Position numbers and translations under genes: made by a program
Notes under the pieces: model-generated
What the model was told of the DNA's origin: nothing
Seen by the model: the letters and a program-made list of their open reading frames with translations, nothing else
Databases searched by the model: none
Part shown: positions 34,414 through 43,498 of the stretch, one piece after another
How positions within the stretch are numbered: position 1 is the first letter of the stretch
How the letters are laid out: every line of letters starts with the position of its first letter
Source: Streptomyces sp. SPB162
Lineage (GTDB): Bacteria; Actinomycetota; Actinomycetes; Streptomycetales; Streptomycetaceae
Assembly: GCF_029504575.1 (NCBI RefSeq)
Contig: NZ_JAQFII010000001.1
Location: 954,501-1,018,500, forward strand
Length of the DNA stretch: 64,000 bases
Direction: 5' to 3'

Positions 34414-36184
34414 CGGTTCGATCGACTGGCTGTGCCTGCCCCGCTTCGACTCGCCGGCCCCGTTCGCGGCCCTGCTCGGTTCGGAGAAGCACGGGGCATG
34501 GCGCATAGCCCCCGCCGCCGCCTGCCAGGAGGGCGCCGCGGCGAGCGCCGAGCGGCGCTATGTCGGCGAGTCCCTCGTGCTGGAGACGGTGTGGAGGACC
34601 TCCTCCGGCAGCGTGACGGTCACCGACTTCATGCCGCCGCGCAACGGAGCGCCGCAGGTGATCCGGATCGTGGAAGGCACGGCCGGTCAGGTCTCCATGG
34701 TGTCCGCGCTGCGCGCCCGCCCGGGGTACGGCCGCATCAGTCCGTGGGTCCATGAGGTGGGCGGACGCATGGTGGCCGAGGGTGGCGAGGACGCGCTGTG
34801 GCTGGACACGGCCACCGAGCAGCGGGAGAAGGACGGGGCGATCGTGGGTTCCTTCACGGTCGCCGTCGGCGACAGCGTGGCCTTCGTGCTGAGCTGGAGT
34901 CCGTCCCACGGCTGCGCGCCCGAGATCCCTGAGCCCGAGGCGGCGCTGGAGGCGACCCTGGCGTTCTGGGAGGACTGGGCGAGCCAGTGCACCTACACCG
35001 GGCCCTACCGCGACGCTGTCCTCCGCTCGGTCATCACCTTGAAGGCGATGACGTACGCGCCCAGCGGGGGCATCGTCGCCGCGCCGACCACGTCGCTGCC
35101 CGAGGAACTCGGCGGCGAACGGAACTGGGACTACCGCTACACCTGGCTGCGCGACGCCTCCACCACCCTGGCCGCACTGCTCGGGTCCGGCTTCCGCCAG
35201 GAGGCCGACTTCTTCCGCCGGTGGCTCCTGCGGGCGGTGGCCGGCGATCCGGAGAACCTGCAGATCATGTACGGCATCACCGGCCAGCGGGACCTGTCGG
35301 AGCGGGAGTTGGGATGGCTGCCCGGATACGAGAACTCGGCACCGGTCCGGATCGGCAACGGCGCGGCCGACCAGGTGCAGCTCGACGTCTACGGCTACGT
35401 GATCGAGACCCTCTACCTCGCGCACGAGAGCGGCGTCGCCCCGTGCGGGGACACCGCGGTCCTCCACCAGCGGCTCGTTGAACACCTGGCCGAGCGTTGG
35501 CAGATGCCCGACGAGGGGATCTGGGAAGTCCGCGGAGAGCGGCGGCACTTCGTCCACTCCAAGATCATGACCTGGGTGGCCGTCGACCGCACCATCCGCC
35601 TGGTCGAGGCCGGTGCCATGGAAGCCGACCTGTTCGCGCTGATCGAGCTGCGCGAGGCCATCCACCACGACGTGTGCACGCGCGGCTTCGACGCCGAGCG
35701 CAACACCTTCACCCAGTCCTACGGATCGCAGGAGGTTGATGCCGCCCTGCTGCTGATCCCCCAGGTGGGCTTCCTACCGCCGGACGACCCGCGCGTGGTC
35801 GGAACGGTGGAAGCGGTGCGCCGGGATCTGTCCACCCCCGAGGGCTTCGTGCACCGGTACCGGACCGCCGGGAAGCGCACCGGGATCGACGGCCTGACCG
35901 GTAACGAGGGGACCTTCCTCCTCTGCTCGTTCATGATGGTCGACGCGCTCGCCCTGACCGGCCGCCTGGACGAAGCCCACGCCCTGTTCAGCCGACTGCT
36001 GGCCCTGCGCACCGACCTCGGCCTGCTCGCCGAGGAGTACGACCCCACCAGCGGGCGGCAGCTGGGCAACTTCCCGCAGGCGTACAGCCACATCGGGGTC
36101 ATCGGATCCGCGCTCCTGCTGCAGCAGCTCGGCGCGGGTGCGCCTGCGGCGGAGGCGGACGCCCTCGTGGCGGCGAGTGCCTGA
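34340..36184 (+). CDS. Glycoside hydrolase family 15 (trehalase/glucoamylase)
   Basis: 614 residues from ATG 34340. The GH15 signature blocks are EQYGLIGDMQTSAHGCDDGS, SIDWLCLPRFDSPAPFAALL, RNWDYRYTWLRDASTTLAAL and GNEGTFLLCSFMMVDAL. Actinobacterial members of this length without a signal peptide are often cytoplasmic trehalases; glucoamylase or isomaltase activity is also possible. The catalytic glutamates are expected in the PE-rich segments but were not assigned. Its stop overlaps the cvnA start by one base (TGATG), so it is part of the conservon operon, an unusual association. Confidence 0.88.
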   Translation: MKRLPRIEQYGLIGDMQTSAHGCDDGSIDWLCLPRFDSPAPFAALLGSEKHGAWRIAPAAACQEGAAASAERRYVGESLVLETVWRTSSGSVTVTDFMPPRNGAPQVIRIVEGTAGQVSMVSALRARPGYGRISPWVHEVGGRMVAEGGEDALWLDTATEQREKDGAIVGSFTVAVGDSVAFVLSWSPSHGCAPEIPEPEAALEATLAFWEDWASQCTYTGPYRDAVLRSVITLKAMTYAPSGGIVAAPTTSLPEELGGERNWDYRYTWLRDASTTLAALLGSGFRQEADFFRRWLLRAVAGDPENLQIMYGITGQRDLSERELGWLPGYENSAPVRIGNGAADQVQLDVYGYVIETLYLAHESGVAPCGDTAVLHQRLVEHLAERWQMPDEGIWEVRGERRHFVHSKIMTWVAVDRTIRLVEAGAMEADLFALIELREAIHHDVCTRGFDAERNTFTQSYGSQEVDAALLLIPQVGFLPPDDPRVVGTVEAVRRDLSTPEGFVHRYRTAGKRTGIDGLTGNEGTFLLCSFMMVDALALTGRLDEAHALFSRLLALRTDLGLLAEEYDPTSGRQLGNFPQAYSHIGVIGSALLLQQLGAGAPAAEADALVAASA

Positions 36185-37644
36185 TGAACACGCTCGCCAT
36201 CACCACACTCGTCCTGCTCACCCTCGCGGCCGTCGTCGCCGTGGCAGCGGTCTGGGTCACCCGTCGCCGCTGGCTCGCGGCACGACAGCAGGCACTTCTC
36301 CTGGCCCGCGAGCAGCAGGCAACCGGGCAGGCTCTGGACCGGCTGGTCCACGAGGTGCTGCCGCAGATCCACACGGCCGGCGGCCGGGCTGCTCCGCCTG
36401 TTCTGGCGCCGGAGCTGGCCGGCACCGCGGTCGGCTGGCGGCTGGAGCTCGCGGTCAAGGCCACCGCCGGCCTCGCCCAGGCCATCGTCCGTGACATCCA
36501 GTATGCCGCGCACCAGGAGATCGAACAGGTCAAGACGCGCGGGGCGGAGGAGCTGCACCGTGCGCACACCGACGCGCAGGCGGAGATCACACGTGTGCAG
36601 GCGAACGCCGTGCGGTCGACCGAGGCCGCGGTGCGCAGCGTGTCGTCGGCGCTGGTGGGAATGGCCGCCCGGACCAGCCGCAGGGTCAGCGAGGGGGTCC
36701 GGGCGCACCAGGACGACGCCGCCTTCGAGACGCTGACCGGGATCGACCGCACCGTCCAGCAGACGCTGCTGGTCGCGCAGGGCTGGACGGTCCTGGCCGG
36801 CGGCAAGCTGACCCGGCACTGGACCACCACGAGCCTGACCGATCTGGTGCGGGCTGCGATGGGCTACGTCGAGGACTACCAGCGCGTGGCACCGCAGGAG
36901 TTGCCCCTCGCGGTGAAGACCCGTGTCGTCGGGCCCGTGGTGCACACCCTCGCACTCTTGCTGGACAACGCGCTGCGGTTCTCCCCGCCGCAGTCCCGCG
37001 TCCACGTCTCCTTCGAGCAGGGCCACCACGGGGTCACCGTCATTGTGGACGACAGCGGTCTGCAGATGACGCCGGAGCAGCTCGACGAGGCACGGGACGT
37101 CCTCACCGGCCAGCGAACCGACGACATCACACGGCTCGGCGCCCTGCCCAAGACCGGCTTCCGGGTCGCCGCCGCCCTCGCTCGCGCCTACGGCTTCCGG
37201 GTCGACGTCCAGGCCCCCAACGCGCTGCTGGGCACCCGCGCGCTCCTCACCCTGCCCCAGGACCTCCTCACCACCGTGGCCGAGGCCGCACCCGCACCCG
37301 CGCTGTCGGCGGACAGCGTCCCGCAGGGCGCGCTCGCCCCCGTCCCGGAGAGCCGCCTGGCACTGGCCCCGCCCGCGCGAGGACCGCAGCCCGTCGCCGT
37401 ACCGGCACACCCGCCGGCAGAGGAGCGCCTCGATGCGCCGGCCGCTGTCGGGACGACGGCCAGCGGGCTGACGCGGCGCAACCGGCGCGGCACCCCGGCA
37501 CCTGCTCCAGCCCGCCGCCCGGCCAATGCGGAGCCGGGACGCGCGAGCGTGATCGCCTCCTGGGCCCGCGGCACCCAGGCGGCACGCGCCGAACTTGACG
37601 CCGCCCCCTCCCTGACCCCTGACGAGCAAGGACACGAGGCATGA
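36184..37644 (+). CDS. cvnA: Conservon sensor-like ATPase CvnA
   Basis: 486 residues. An N-terminal membrane helix (TLVLLTLAAVVAVAAVWV) is followed by a coiled-coil region and a histidine-kinase-like GHKL ATPase domain: LALLLDNALRFSPPQSRVHV (N box), VIVDDSGLQM and TGFRVAAALARAYGF. The tail from about 370 is Pro/Ala-rich. A typical HisKA phospho-acceptor is missing, as in other CvnA proteins. Conservons are membrane-associated switches resembling eukaryotic GPCR-G protein modules: CvnA senses and CvnD is the GTPase. Confidence 0.87.
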   Translation: MNTLAITTLVLLTLAAVVAVAAVWVTRRRWLAARQQALLLAREQQATGQALDRLVHEVLPQIHTAGGRAAPPVLAPELAGTAVGWRLELAVKATAGLAQAIVRDIQYAAHQEIEQVKTRGAEELHRAHTDAQAEITRVQANAVRSTEAAVRSVSSALVGMAARTSRRVSEGVRAHQDDAAFETLTGIDRTVQQTLLVAQGWTVLAGGKLTRHWTTTSLTDLVRAAMGYVEDYQRVAPQELPLAVKTRVVGPVVHTLALLLDNALRFSPPQSRVHVSFEQGHHGVTVIVDDSGLQMTPEQLDEARDVLTGQRTDDITRLGALPKTGFRVAAALARAYGFRVDVQAPNALLGTRALLTLPQDLLTTVAEAAPAPALSADSVPQGALAPVPESRLALAPPARGPQPVAVPAHPPAEERLDAPAAVGTTASGLTRRNRRGTPAPAPARRPANAEPGRASVIASWARGTQAARAELDAAPSLTPDEQGHEA

Positions 37645-38051
37645 GCGAGAAGAACATCGGCTGGTTCCTGGAGCGCCTGGAGGAGACCGACGGCGTGGAG
37701 TACGCCGTGCTCGTCGCGGCCGACGGCATGAGCCCGGACTACACGCCCCGCCTCCCGCAGGAGCAGGCGGAGAAGATCGCCGCCATCACCTCGACGCTGT
37801 GGGCGGCGTCGCGGGCCTACGACCACGAGACCGGCGGCGGGGGCGTGCGCCAGTTCGTCATGGAGTCGGTCGACCACATCTCCCTGCTCGTCCCGGCCGG
37901 GGAGAACACGATGCTCGCCGTCCGCACCAGCAGCCCCAACGTCGACGTCGACGTGATCAGCGAGGCCGCCCTGCGGCTGGCGGGAAGTGTCGGCGATCAT
38001 CTGGGCGTCAAGACCCGGGTGACCAGCGGCGTGGAAGCACCGCCGGCATGA
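37641..38051 (+). CDS. cvnB: Roadblock/LC7-family protein CvnB
   Basis: 136 residues. WFLERLEETDGVEYAVLVAADG, SPDYTPRLPQEQAEKIAAI and NTMLAVRTSSPNVDVDVIS define the roadblock/LC7 fold of conservon B proteins, which are thought to act with the GTPase CvnD (MglB-like). The ATG overlaps the cvnA stop by 4 nt, and its own stop overlaps the cvnC start. Confidence 0.9.
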   Translation: MSEKNIGWFLERLEETDGVEYAVLVAADGMSPDYTPRLPQEQAEKIAAITSTLWAASRAYDHETGGGGVRQFVMESVDHISLLVPAGENTMLAVRTSSPNVDVDVISEAALRLAGSVGDHLGVKTRVTSGVEAPPA

Positions 38052-38404
38052 GCAGGCCGCGGCAGGATCCCGACCTGGTCAGGCCCTACGTCCGCACGGG
38101 CGGACGTACCCGCCCCAGCACGGACGTGTGTCTGGAGAGCGTGGTCTTCGCCGCGACCGGCACACACCCCGGACTTAATGCCGACGGACGCCGCCTGCTG
38201 GCTCTGTTCGCCGGCTCCCGCGGCGGCGGTCTGGCCGTCGCCGAGATCGCATCCGAACTCGCCTTGCCGCCCTCGACCACCCGCATCCTCGTCGCCGACC
38301 TCATCGGACTCGGGCTGATGACCCTCGCCCAGGTCCACGACGCCGAACGCCCTCCCGCCTCACTGATCGAAAGGGTCCTTCATGGCCTCCGCGCTCACGC
38401 CTGA
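38048..38404 (+). CDS. cvnC: DUF742 protein CvnC
   Basis: 118 residues. DLVRPYVRTGGRTRPS is the conserved DUF742 N-terminus, followed by a winged-helix-like segment: VAEIASELALPPSTTRILV and DLIGLGLMTL. CvnC links CvnA/B to CvnD in conservons; DNA binding has not been established for the family. It overlaps cvnB by 4 nt and cvnD by 23 nt. Confidence 0.9.
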   Translation: MSRPRQDPDLVRPYVRTGGRTRPSTDVCLESVVFAATGTHPGLNADGRRLLALFAGSRGGGLAVAEIASELALPPSTTRILVADLIGLGLMTLAQVHDAERPPASLIERVLHGLRAHA

Positions 38405-38972
38405 CCGGTTCGTCGCGCCGACGGTGACGGCGACCGCGAAGATCGTGGTCGCCGGAGCCTTCGGCGTGGGCAAGACCACGTTCGTCGGCAGCGTCTCCGA
38501 AGTGCCGCCCGTGCACATGGAAGAGACCATCACCCGGGCCAGCGCTCTGGTCGACGACCTGGCCCGCACGCCGGAGAAGTCCACCACCACCGTCGGCGTC
38601 GACTTCGGGCGCAAGCACCTCGGCGACGACCTGGTGCTGTACCTGTTCGGCACCCCGGGCCAGGTCCGGTTCCGGTTCCTGTGGGAGGAGCTGATCGTCG
38701 GCGCCCTCGGCGCCCTGGTCCTGGTCGACCCCCGCGACCTCGATGCCTCCCACGAGATCCTCACCCTCCTCGAAGAGGCCGAAGTGGCGTACGCGGTCGC
38801 GGTCAACCAGTTCGACGGCGCACCCCGCTACCCGCTCGCCGAGATCCACGAGGCGCTCGCCCTGGAGGGACACACCCCGCTGAGCGTGTGCGACGCCCGC
38901 GAGCGGGCGTCGTGCATGCAGGCACTGATCCAGCTCACCGAATACCTCGCACGTCTGGAGCCCCGACCGTGA
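38382..38972 (+). CDS. cvnD: Conservon small GTPase CvnD
   Basis: 196 residues. G motifs: G1 AGAFGVGKTTFVGSVSE at about residues 24-40, G2/G3 TTTVGVDFGRK and LYLFGTPGQVRFRFLWEEL, G4 VNQFDG (the D of NKxD is retained in NQFD). It belongs to the Ras-like ATP/GTP-binding group specific to conservons. It is probably membrane-associated through CvnA-C and likely cycles between GTP and GDP to control the downstream P450 genes or development. It overlaps cvnE by 4 nt. Confidence 0.9.
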   Translation: MASALTPDRFVAPTVTATAKIVVAGAFGVGKTTFVGSVSEVPPVHMEETITRASALVDDLARTPEKSTTTVGVDFGRKHLGDDLVLYLFGTPGQVRFRFLWEELIVGALGALVLVDPRDLDASHEILTLLEEAEVAYAVAVNQFDGAPRYPLAEIHEALALEGHTPLSVCDARERASCMQALIQLTEYLARLEPRP

Positions 38973-40147
38973 GCACCGCGCCCCCTCGCATCTCCCTGTA
39001 CGAGCCGGACTTCGCCCAAGACCCGCACGCCTTCTACCGGCGTATGCGCGAGCAGTTCGGGCCCTTGGTCCCGGTGGACCTGGCGCCCGGCGTGCCCGCC
39101 ACGCTGGTCGTCGGCTACGAGGCGGCCCGCCGTATCCTCGGCGACCCGCAGCGTTTCCCCGCCGACCCGCGCCGGTGGCAGACCACCGTCCCGGACACCT
39201 GCCCCATCCGGCCGATGATGGAGTACCGGCCCAACGCCCTGCGCTCCGCCGGCGCCGAGCACGCCCGCTATCGGGCCGCGAACACCGCCGCGTTGCAGGC
39301 CGTCGACCAGCACGCGCTGCGCGATCACGTCGAGCAGGTCGCCGCCCAGACCATCAGCGCCTTCGCTGCCGAGGGGAAGGCCGACCTGCTGGCCCAGTAC
39401 GCCTGGCCGCTCGCGTTCCAGACGCTCAGCCACCTGCTCGGCTGCCCCGACGAGGTCGGGCGACGGATCGCGGACGGCATGTCCAAGATCTTCGACGGGG
39501 TCAACGCCTCCATCGGCAACCAGATCCTCGCCCAGGCCGTCACCGACCTCGTCTCCCTGCGCCGGGCGCATCCCGGAGACGACGTGACCAGCAGGCTCCT
39601 CGTCCACGTCGCGCGGCTGAACGACGTCGAGATGGGCCAGCAGCTCATCACCCTCTACGGCGCGGGCATCGAACCGCTGACCAACCTGATCACCAACACG
39701 CTCCTGGAGATGCTGACCAACCCGGATTTCTCCGGCGACCTGCACGCCGGCGACGCCTCCGTCCGCGAAGCCCTGGACATGGTCCTGTACCGCGACCCCC
39801 CGCTCGCGAACTTCTCCATGAGCTACCCGCCCCGGCCTGCCGACGTCGGCGGCTACCTGCTCCCGGCCGACGAGCCGGTGGTCATCAGCTACGCCGCCTG
39901 CAACAACGACCCCGATCTCGGCGGGCGCGCGCCGCTGGGCAACCGCGCCCACCTCGCCTGGGGCGCCGGCCCGCACAGCTGCCCGGCCAGCTCTCACGCC
40001 TACCTCATCGCCGAGGCCGCCATCCTCCACATCCTCGACGCCCTGCCCGAGATGGACCTCGCCACCCGCCGCGAGGACCTCACCTGGCGCCCCGGCCCCT
40101 TCCACCGGTCCCTGGTGACCCTGCCGGTCACCTTCCCCACCAACTGA
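38969..40147 (+). CDS. cvnE: Conservon cytochrome P450 without ExxR (CYP157-like)
   Basis: 392 residues from GTG 38969. The fold is P450, but key motifs are degenerate. The I-helix reads LYGAGIEPLTNLI, with no conserved Thr. The K-helix position reads VREALDMVLYRDPPL, where the arginine of ExxR is missing. The heme loop is AWGAGPHSCPASSHAYL, which keeps the cysteine but not the following glycine. CYP157 proteins in Streptomyces conservons are known to lack ExxR and to sit next to a CYP154, so this is a CYP157-type protein. Its activity is uncertain; it may be regulatory or may act with CvnF. Confidence 0.85.
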   Translation: MSTAPPRISLYEPDFAQDPHAFYRRMREQFGPLVPVDLAPGVPATLVVGYEAARRILGDPQRFPADPRRWQTTVPDTCPIRPMMEYRPNALRSAGAEHARYRAANTAALQAVDQHALRDHVEQVAAQTISAFAAEGKADLLAQYAWPLAFQTLSHLLGCPDEVGRRIADGMSKIFDGVNASIGNQILAQAVTDLVSLRRAHPGDDVTSRLLVHVARLNDVEMGQQLITLYGAGIEPLTNLITNTLLEMLTNPDFSGDLHAGDASVREALDMVLYRDPPLANFSMSYPPRPADVGGYLLPADEPVVISYAACNNDPDLGGRAPLGNRAHLAWGAGPHSCPASSHAYLIAEAAILHILDALPEMDLATRREDLTWRPGPFHRSLVTLPVTFPTN

Positions 40148-40160
40148 AAGAGACCTCGAC

Positions 40161-41393
40161 GTGCCCGAACAGCAGATACTCGTCCTCGACCCCACCGGCA
40201 GCGACCCAGACGCCGAACACCAGGCCCTGCGCGAGCGCGGCCCCGCCACCCTCGTAGACATCCTCGGCGTGCGCGCCTGGTCCGTCTCCGACCCGGCTCT
40301 CCTGAAGGAACTGCTCACCAGTAAGGACGTCTCCAAGGACGGCCGCGCCCACTGGCCGGCCTTCGCCGAGACCGTCCCCACCTGGCCGCTGGCCCTGTGG
40401 GTCGCGGTGGAGAACATGTTCACCGCCTACGGCGCGAACCACAACCGCCTGCGCCGCATGGTCGCCCCCGCCCTCTCAGCCCGCCGCACCGCCGCCCTCC
40501 AGACGGGCATCGAGACCCTGGTCACCGGGCTGCTCGACGACCTCGACGCCCTCCCGGCCGGGGAAAGTGCCGACCTGCGCGAGCACCTCGCCTACCCGCT
40601 GCCGATCGCCGTCATCGGCCAGCTCATGGGCGTCCCCGCCGACCAGCGCGCCGAGTTCCGCACCGTGGTCGACAACGTCTTCGCCACCCACCTCACCGCT
40701 GAGGAACAGACGGCCAACACCGCCGCCCTCTACGGCCTGCTGGACGCCCTCATCGCCACCAAGCGGATCACGCCCGGCGAGGACATGACCTCGCTGCTGA
40801 TCGCCACCCGCGACGAGGAAGGCGACGGTTCCACCCTCAGCGACGCCGAACTGCGCGACACGCTCCTGCTGATGATCAGCGCCGGGTACGAGACCACCGT
40901 CAACGTCATCGACCAGGCCCTCACCACCCTGCTGTCCGACCCGCAGCAGCTCGCCCATGTCCGGGACGGACGGTGCACCTGGCAGGACATCGTCGAGGAG
41001 ACCTTGCGGCACGAGCCCGCGGTCAAGCACCTGCCCCTGCGCTACGCCCTCACCGACATCCCGCTCCCCGACGGGCAGACCATCCGGTTCGGCGACGCCG
41101 TCCTCGCCTCCTACGCCGCCGCCAACCGACACCCCTGCCTGCACCAGGACGCCGACCAGTTCGACGCCACCCGGATCAGCAAGGAGCACCTCGCTTTCGG
41201 GCACGGCGTCCACTTCTGCCTCGGTGCTCCGCTGGCCCGCCTCGAAGTCGCCACGGCCCTGCGCCTGTTCTTCGAGCGCTTCCCCGACGCTCAGCTCGCC
41301 ACCCAGCGCGAAGACCTGCAGCGCCTGCCGAGCCTCATCAGCAACGGACACACCAGCGTCCCCGTCCTGCTGCGCCCCACGACGACCGACTGA
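40161..41393 (+). CDS. cvnF: Conservon cytochrome P450 (CYP154-like)
   Basis: 410 residues. Complete P450 motifs are present: I-helix MISAGYETTVNVI, K-helix VEETLRHEPAV (ExxR), and the heme loop LAFGHGVHFCLGAPLARLEV with the cysteine ligand. This is the functional monooxygenase of the pair, 13 nt downstream of the CYP157-like gene. Bacterial P450s of this class need ferredoxin and reductase, which are not encoded nearby. The substrate is unknown; CYP154 members accept steroids and polyketides in other systems. Confidence 0.9.
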   Translation: MPEQQILVLDPTGSDPDAEHQALRERGPATLVDILGVRAWSVSDPALLKELLTSKDVSKDGRAHWPAFAETVPTWPLALWVAVENMFTAYGANHNRLRRMVAPALSARRTAALQTGIETLVTGLLDDLDALPAGESADLREHLAYPLPIAVIGQLMGVPADQRAEFRTVVDNVFATHLTAEEQTANTAALYGLLDALIATKRITPGEDMTSLLIATRDEEGDGSTLSDAELRDTLLLMISAGYETTVNVIDQALTTLLSDPQQLAHVRDGRCTWQDIVEETLRHEPAVKHLPLRYALTDIPLPDGQTIRFGDAVLASYAAANRHPCLHQDADQFDATRISKEHLAFGHGVHFCLGAPLARLEVATALRLFFERFPDAQLATQREDLQRLPSLISNGHTSVPVLLRPTTTD

Positions 41394-41419
41394 CCGGCCC
41401 TCAACGAGGAATCCTTGCC

Positions 41420-41698
41420 ATGACCGCCCTCGCCCCAACACAGCCCCTCACCCCGTCCGAACAGCGCATCGCCCAGCACGTGATCAAGGGCCTGGACGCC
41501 CGCGAGATCGCAGCCGCCACCCAGCTCAAGCCGAACACCGTCCACTCCACGCTGCGCACCGTGCGCTGGAAGCTGGCCTGTCCCGAACGCTGCTCCCTCA
41601 CCGTCGTCGCCCACCGCCTGGTGGTCCTTGCGCACAGCTGGCAGCTGCTGCCGGCCGAGCATGCCGCCCACGCGACGCGAAGCGGGGCAACCCAGTGA
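41420..41698 (+). CDS. Small LuxR-type HTH protein
   Basis: 92 residues. PLTPSEQRIAQHVIKGLDAR and EIAAATQLKPNTVHSTLRTV form a LuxR/GerE-like helix-turn-helix; the rest is a short helical tail. With no receiver or ligand domain, it is a stand-alone DNA-binding protein. It lies 26 nt after cvnF with CGAGGA as ribosome site, and its stop overlaps the next start (GTGA). It may regulate the conservon or the downstream operon. Confidence 0.7.
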   Translation: MTALAPTQPLTPSEQRIAQHVIKGLDAREIAAATQLKPNTVHSTLRTVRWKLACPERCSLTVVAHRLVVLAHSWQLLPAEHAAHATRSGATQ

Positions 41699-42345
41699 CC
41701 CGCCCTATGACCCCCACGGCCAGCGAGGACCGCTCCGTCCCCGTCCCGTTCACGCAGACGCCGCCGGCCGCCATCTACGAGATGCGCATGCTGAGCACCG
41801 CGGCCGAGCGCAAGGAAGCCGCCGCCCTCGTCCAGGACCGCCAGCACTGGCTCACCCTGCACAGCCTGCCCGTACCCGCCCGAGCCGACATCCCCGCGCA
41901 GTTCCGCGAGGCGCAGACCTTGCCCACCGGACTGTTCGAGGACGGGAGGCTGCTGGCCTGCATGATCCCCGAGGGCGACCCCGACCTCGGATGGGGCCAG
42001 GGGCCGTGCCTCTTCCTCCACAGCATCCACACCCTGCCCGGCCACTCCGACGACATCACCCGCCTGATCACCCTGTGGGCGTCCGACTTCGCCGCCCGAC
42101 TCGAGCTCCCTGTCGTACGGGCCGAGACCCTGGCCCGCCACGCCCTCGAAGCCGAACCCCTCGCTGCTCTCCTGCGTCGGCTCACCGACACCGGCTGGGA
42201 CGTGTGCGGATCCGGCTCCGGACGCGACGGTGATCGAGTCGCCCGCCTCGAACTCCCCGCCGAGCCCCGCCCCGGGCTCAGCGCGCTGATCAGCTGCCAG
42301 GTCCACGCGCCTCAGCAGGCCCCGGGTGATCGGAGCAACGCGTGA
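41695..42345 (+). CDS. Hypothetical protein, possibly GNAT-like
   Basis: 216 residues from GTG 41695 (overlap GTGA); ATG 41707 is the alternative. IYEMRMLSTAAERKEAAALV, GLFEDGRLLACMIPEGDPDL and SIHTLPGHSDDITRLITLWA could belong to an acetyltransferase-like fold, but the acetyl-CoA pyrophosphate loop is not clear. It is coupled to the neighbours on both sides, so it works with them. Function unknown. Confidence 0.6.
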   Translation: MTRPMTPTASEDRSVPVPFTQTPPAAIYEMRMLSTAAERKEAAALVQDRQHWLTLHSLPVPARADIPAQFREAQTLPTGLFEDGRLLACMIPEGDPDLGWGQGPCLFLHSIHTLPGHSDDITRLITLWASDFAARLELPVVRAETLARHALEAEPLAALLRRLTDTGWDVCGSGSGRDGDRVARLELPAEPRPGLSALISCQVHAPQQAPGDRSNA

Positions 42346-42917
42346 CAACCGACGAACCGCTGCGGCCCGACCTCGCCCACGAGCTGATCGCCCGCGCCAC
42401 GGAATCGGCCGCGCACCGGGCCAAGCGCGTGCGCGACCAGCTCGACGCCGTCCAACTCGGACAGGGCCGGCACACCGACCACGCCAACACCAAGGCGCTG
42501 CGCCGCATCCTGGCCGACCACGACTGGCCCGGCCACCGCCTCGTCGGCCCCGACGCGGCCCGCGCCGCTTGGAGCATCGCCCTGCACAGCGACGACGAAC
42601 CCGACTTCCAGCGCGCCGCCGCCACCCTGCTGGGACGTGCGGTCCAGGACGGCGACGCACTGGTCCAACACTGGGCGCACCTGCACGACCGCACCCTCAT
42701 CACCAGCGGGCGAGACCAGGAGTACGGCACCCAGCTCCTGCTGCGCGCCGACGGCATCGAACTGTGCCCGCTGCGCGCGCCGGAGTCAGTCGACGCACGC
42801 AGGGCCACCGTCGGTCTGCCGCCGATCGCCGTCGCGCGGAAGACGGTGCGCCGCCGGTACACCCCCCACGGCTCTGCCGATGAGGCCCCGACCGTCGTCC
42901 TCGCGGGGGCCGCGTGA
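42342..42917 (+). CDS. DUF6624 family protein
   Basis: 191 residues. The blocks DHANTKALRRILADHDWPGH, AAWSIALHSDDEPDFQRAAA, LHDRTLITSGRDQEYGTQLL and ESVDARRATVGLPPIAV are characteristic of DUF6624. The function of the family is not known. It overlaps the previous gene by 4 nt (ATGA/GTGA type) and is the last gene before a 74-nt gap. Confidence 0.75.
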   Translation: MTTDEPLRPDLAHELIARATESAAHRAKRVRDQLDAVQLGQGRHTDHANTKALRRILADHDWPGHRLVGPDAARAAWSIALHSDDEPDFQRAAATLLGRAVQDGDALVQHWAHLHDRTLITSGRDQEYGTQLLLRADGIELCPLRAPESVDARRATVGLPPIAVARKTVRRRYTPHGSADEAPTVVLAGAA

Positions 42918-42991
42918 AGAAGCGGAACCCCAACTTCTCGACCAGTCGGTCTCGCGGCCGCAACTCCGCTCTGCGAAAGGATTGCTGACGC

Positions 42992-43459
42992 ATGAAGCTC
43001 ACCACCGCCGTTCTCGCTGCCGGTGTTGCCGTCTCCCTCACCACCGCCGTGGTCGGAACGGCCCGGCTCCGGCAGGACGCGCGACACCAGGCCGAGCGAA
43101 ACGAGGCGCTGCTCGCGGGCAACCAGATCGACTGGCTGGCGCAGATGTCCACCAATCCCGATCTCGCCAAGCTCTGGAAGCCGGAGGACATGGAGGCCGA
43201 GGAGTACATGCAGCTCATGTCGGCCAACCGGCTCATCTGCGCGCTCAGTCTGCGCGACCGCCTCGGCTTCGTCCCGAAGGGGCACCTGCCCTTCTTCGCT
43301 GCCTGGATCATGAAGAGCGACATCAGCCGACGGTACTGGAAGCGGTTCGGTGACCTCCGCGCCCAGGAGGCCGAGGGAGACGAGCGCGCCGAGCGGTTCA
43401 CGAACGCTCTGGACCGGGCCGCTCAAGCCCATTCGCACGAACACACCGCAGCCGCCTGA
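42992..43459 (+). CDS. DUF6082 family membrane-anchored protein
   Basis: 155 residues. An N-terminal hydrophobic segment (TTAVLAAGVAVSLTTAVVG) is followed by the DUF6082 pattern: NEALLAGNQIDWLAQMSTNP, LAKLWKPEDM, SANRLICALSLRDRLGF and RRYWKRFGDLR. The first segment may be a signal anchor. The family is typical of Streptomyces and of unknown function. GCAGCC/GGCTGC can form a hairpin at 43448-43471, just after the coding end and before the queD operon. Confidence 0.72.
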   Translation: MKLTTAVLAAGVAVSLTTAVVGTARLRQDARHQAERNEALLAGNQIDWLAQMSTNPDLAKLWKPEDMEAEEYMQLMSANRLICALSLRDRLGFVPKGHLPFFAAWIMKSDISRRYWKRFGDLRAQEAEGDERAERFTNALDRAAQAHSHEHTAAA

Positions 43460-43498
43460 AGAAGAGGCTGCCTCACCCTCAACTCGTGGAGGAAATCC

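Noticed and set aside
43448..43498. Possible riboswitch before queD
   Set aside because: Only one 6-bp hairpin is visible; there is no conserved preQ1-type or pseudoknot sequence.
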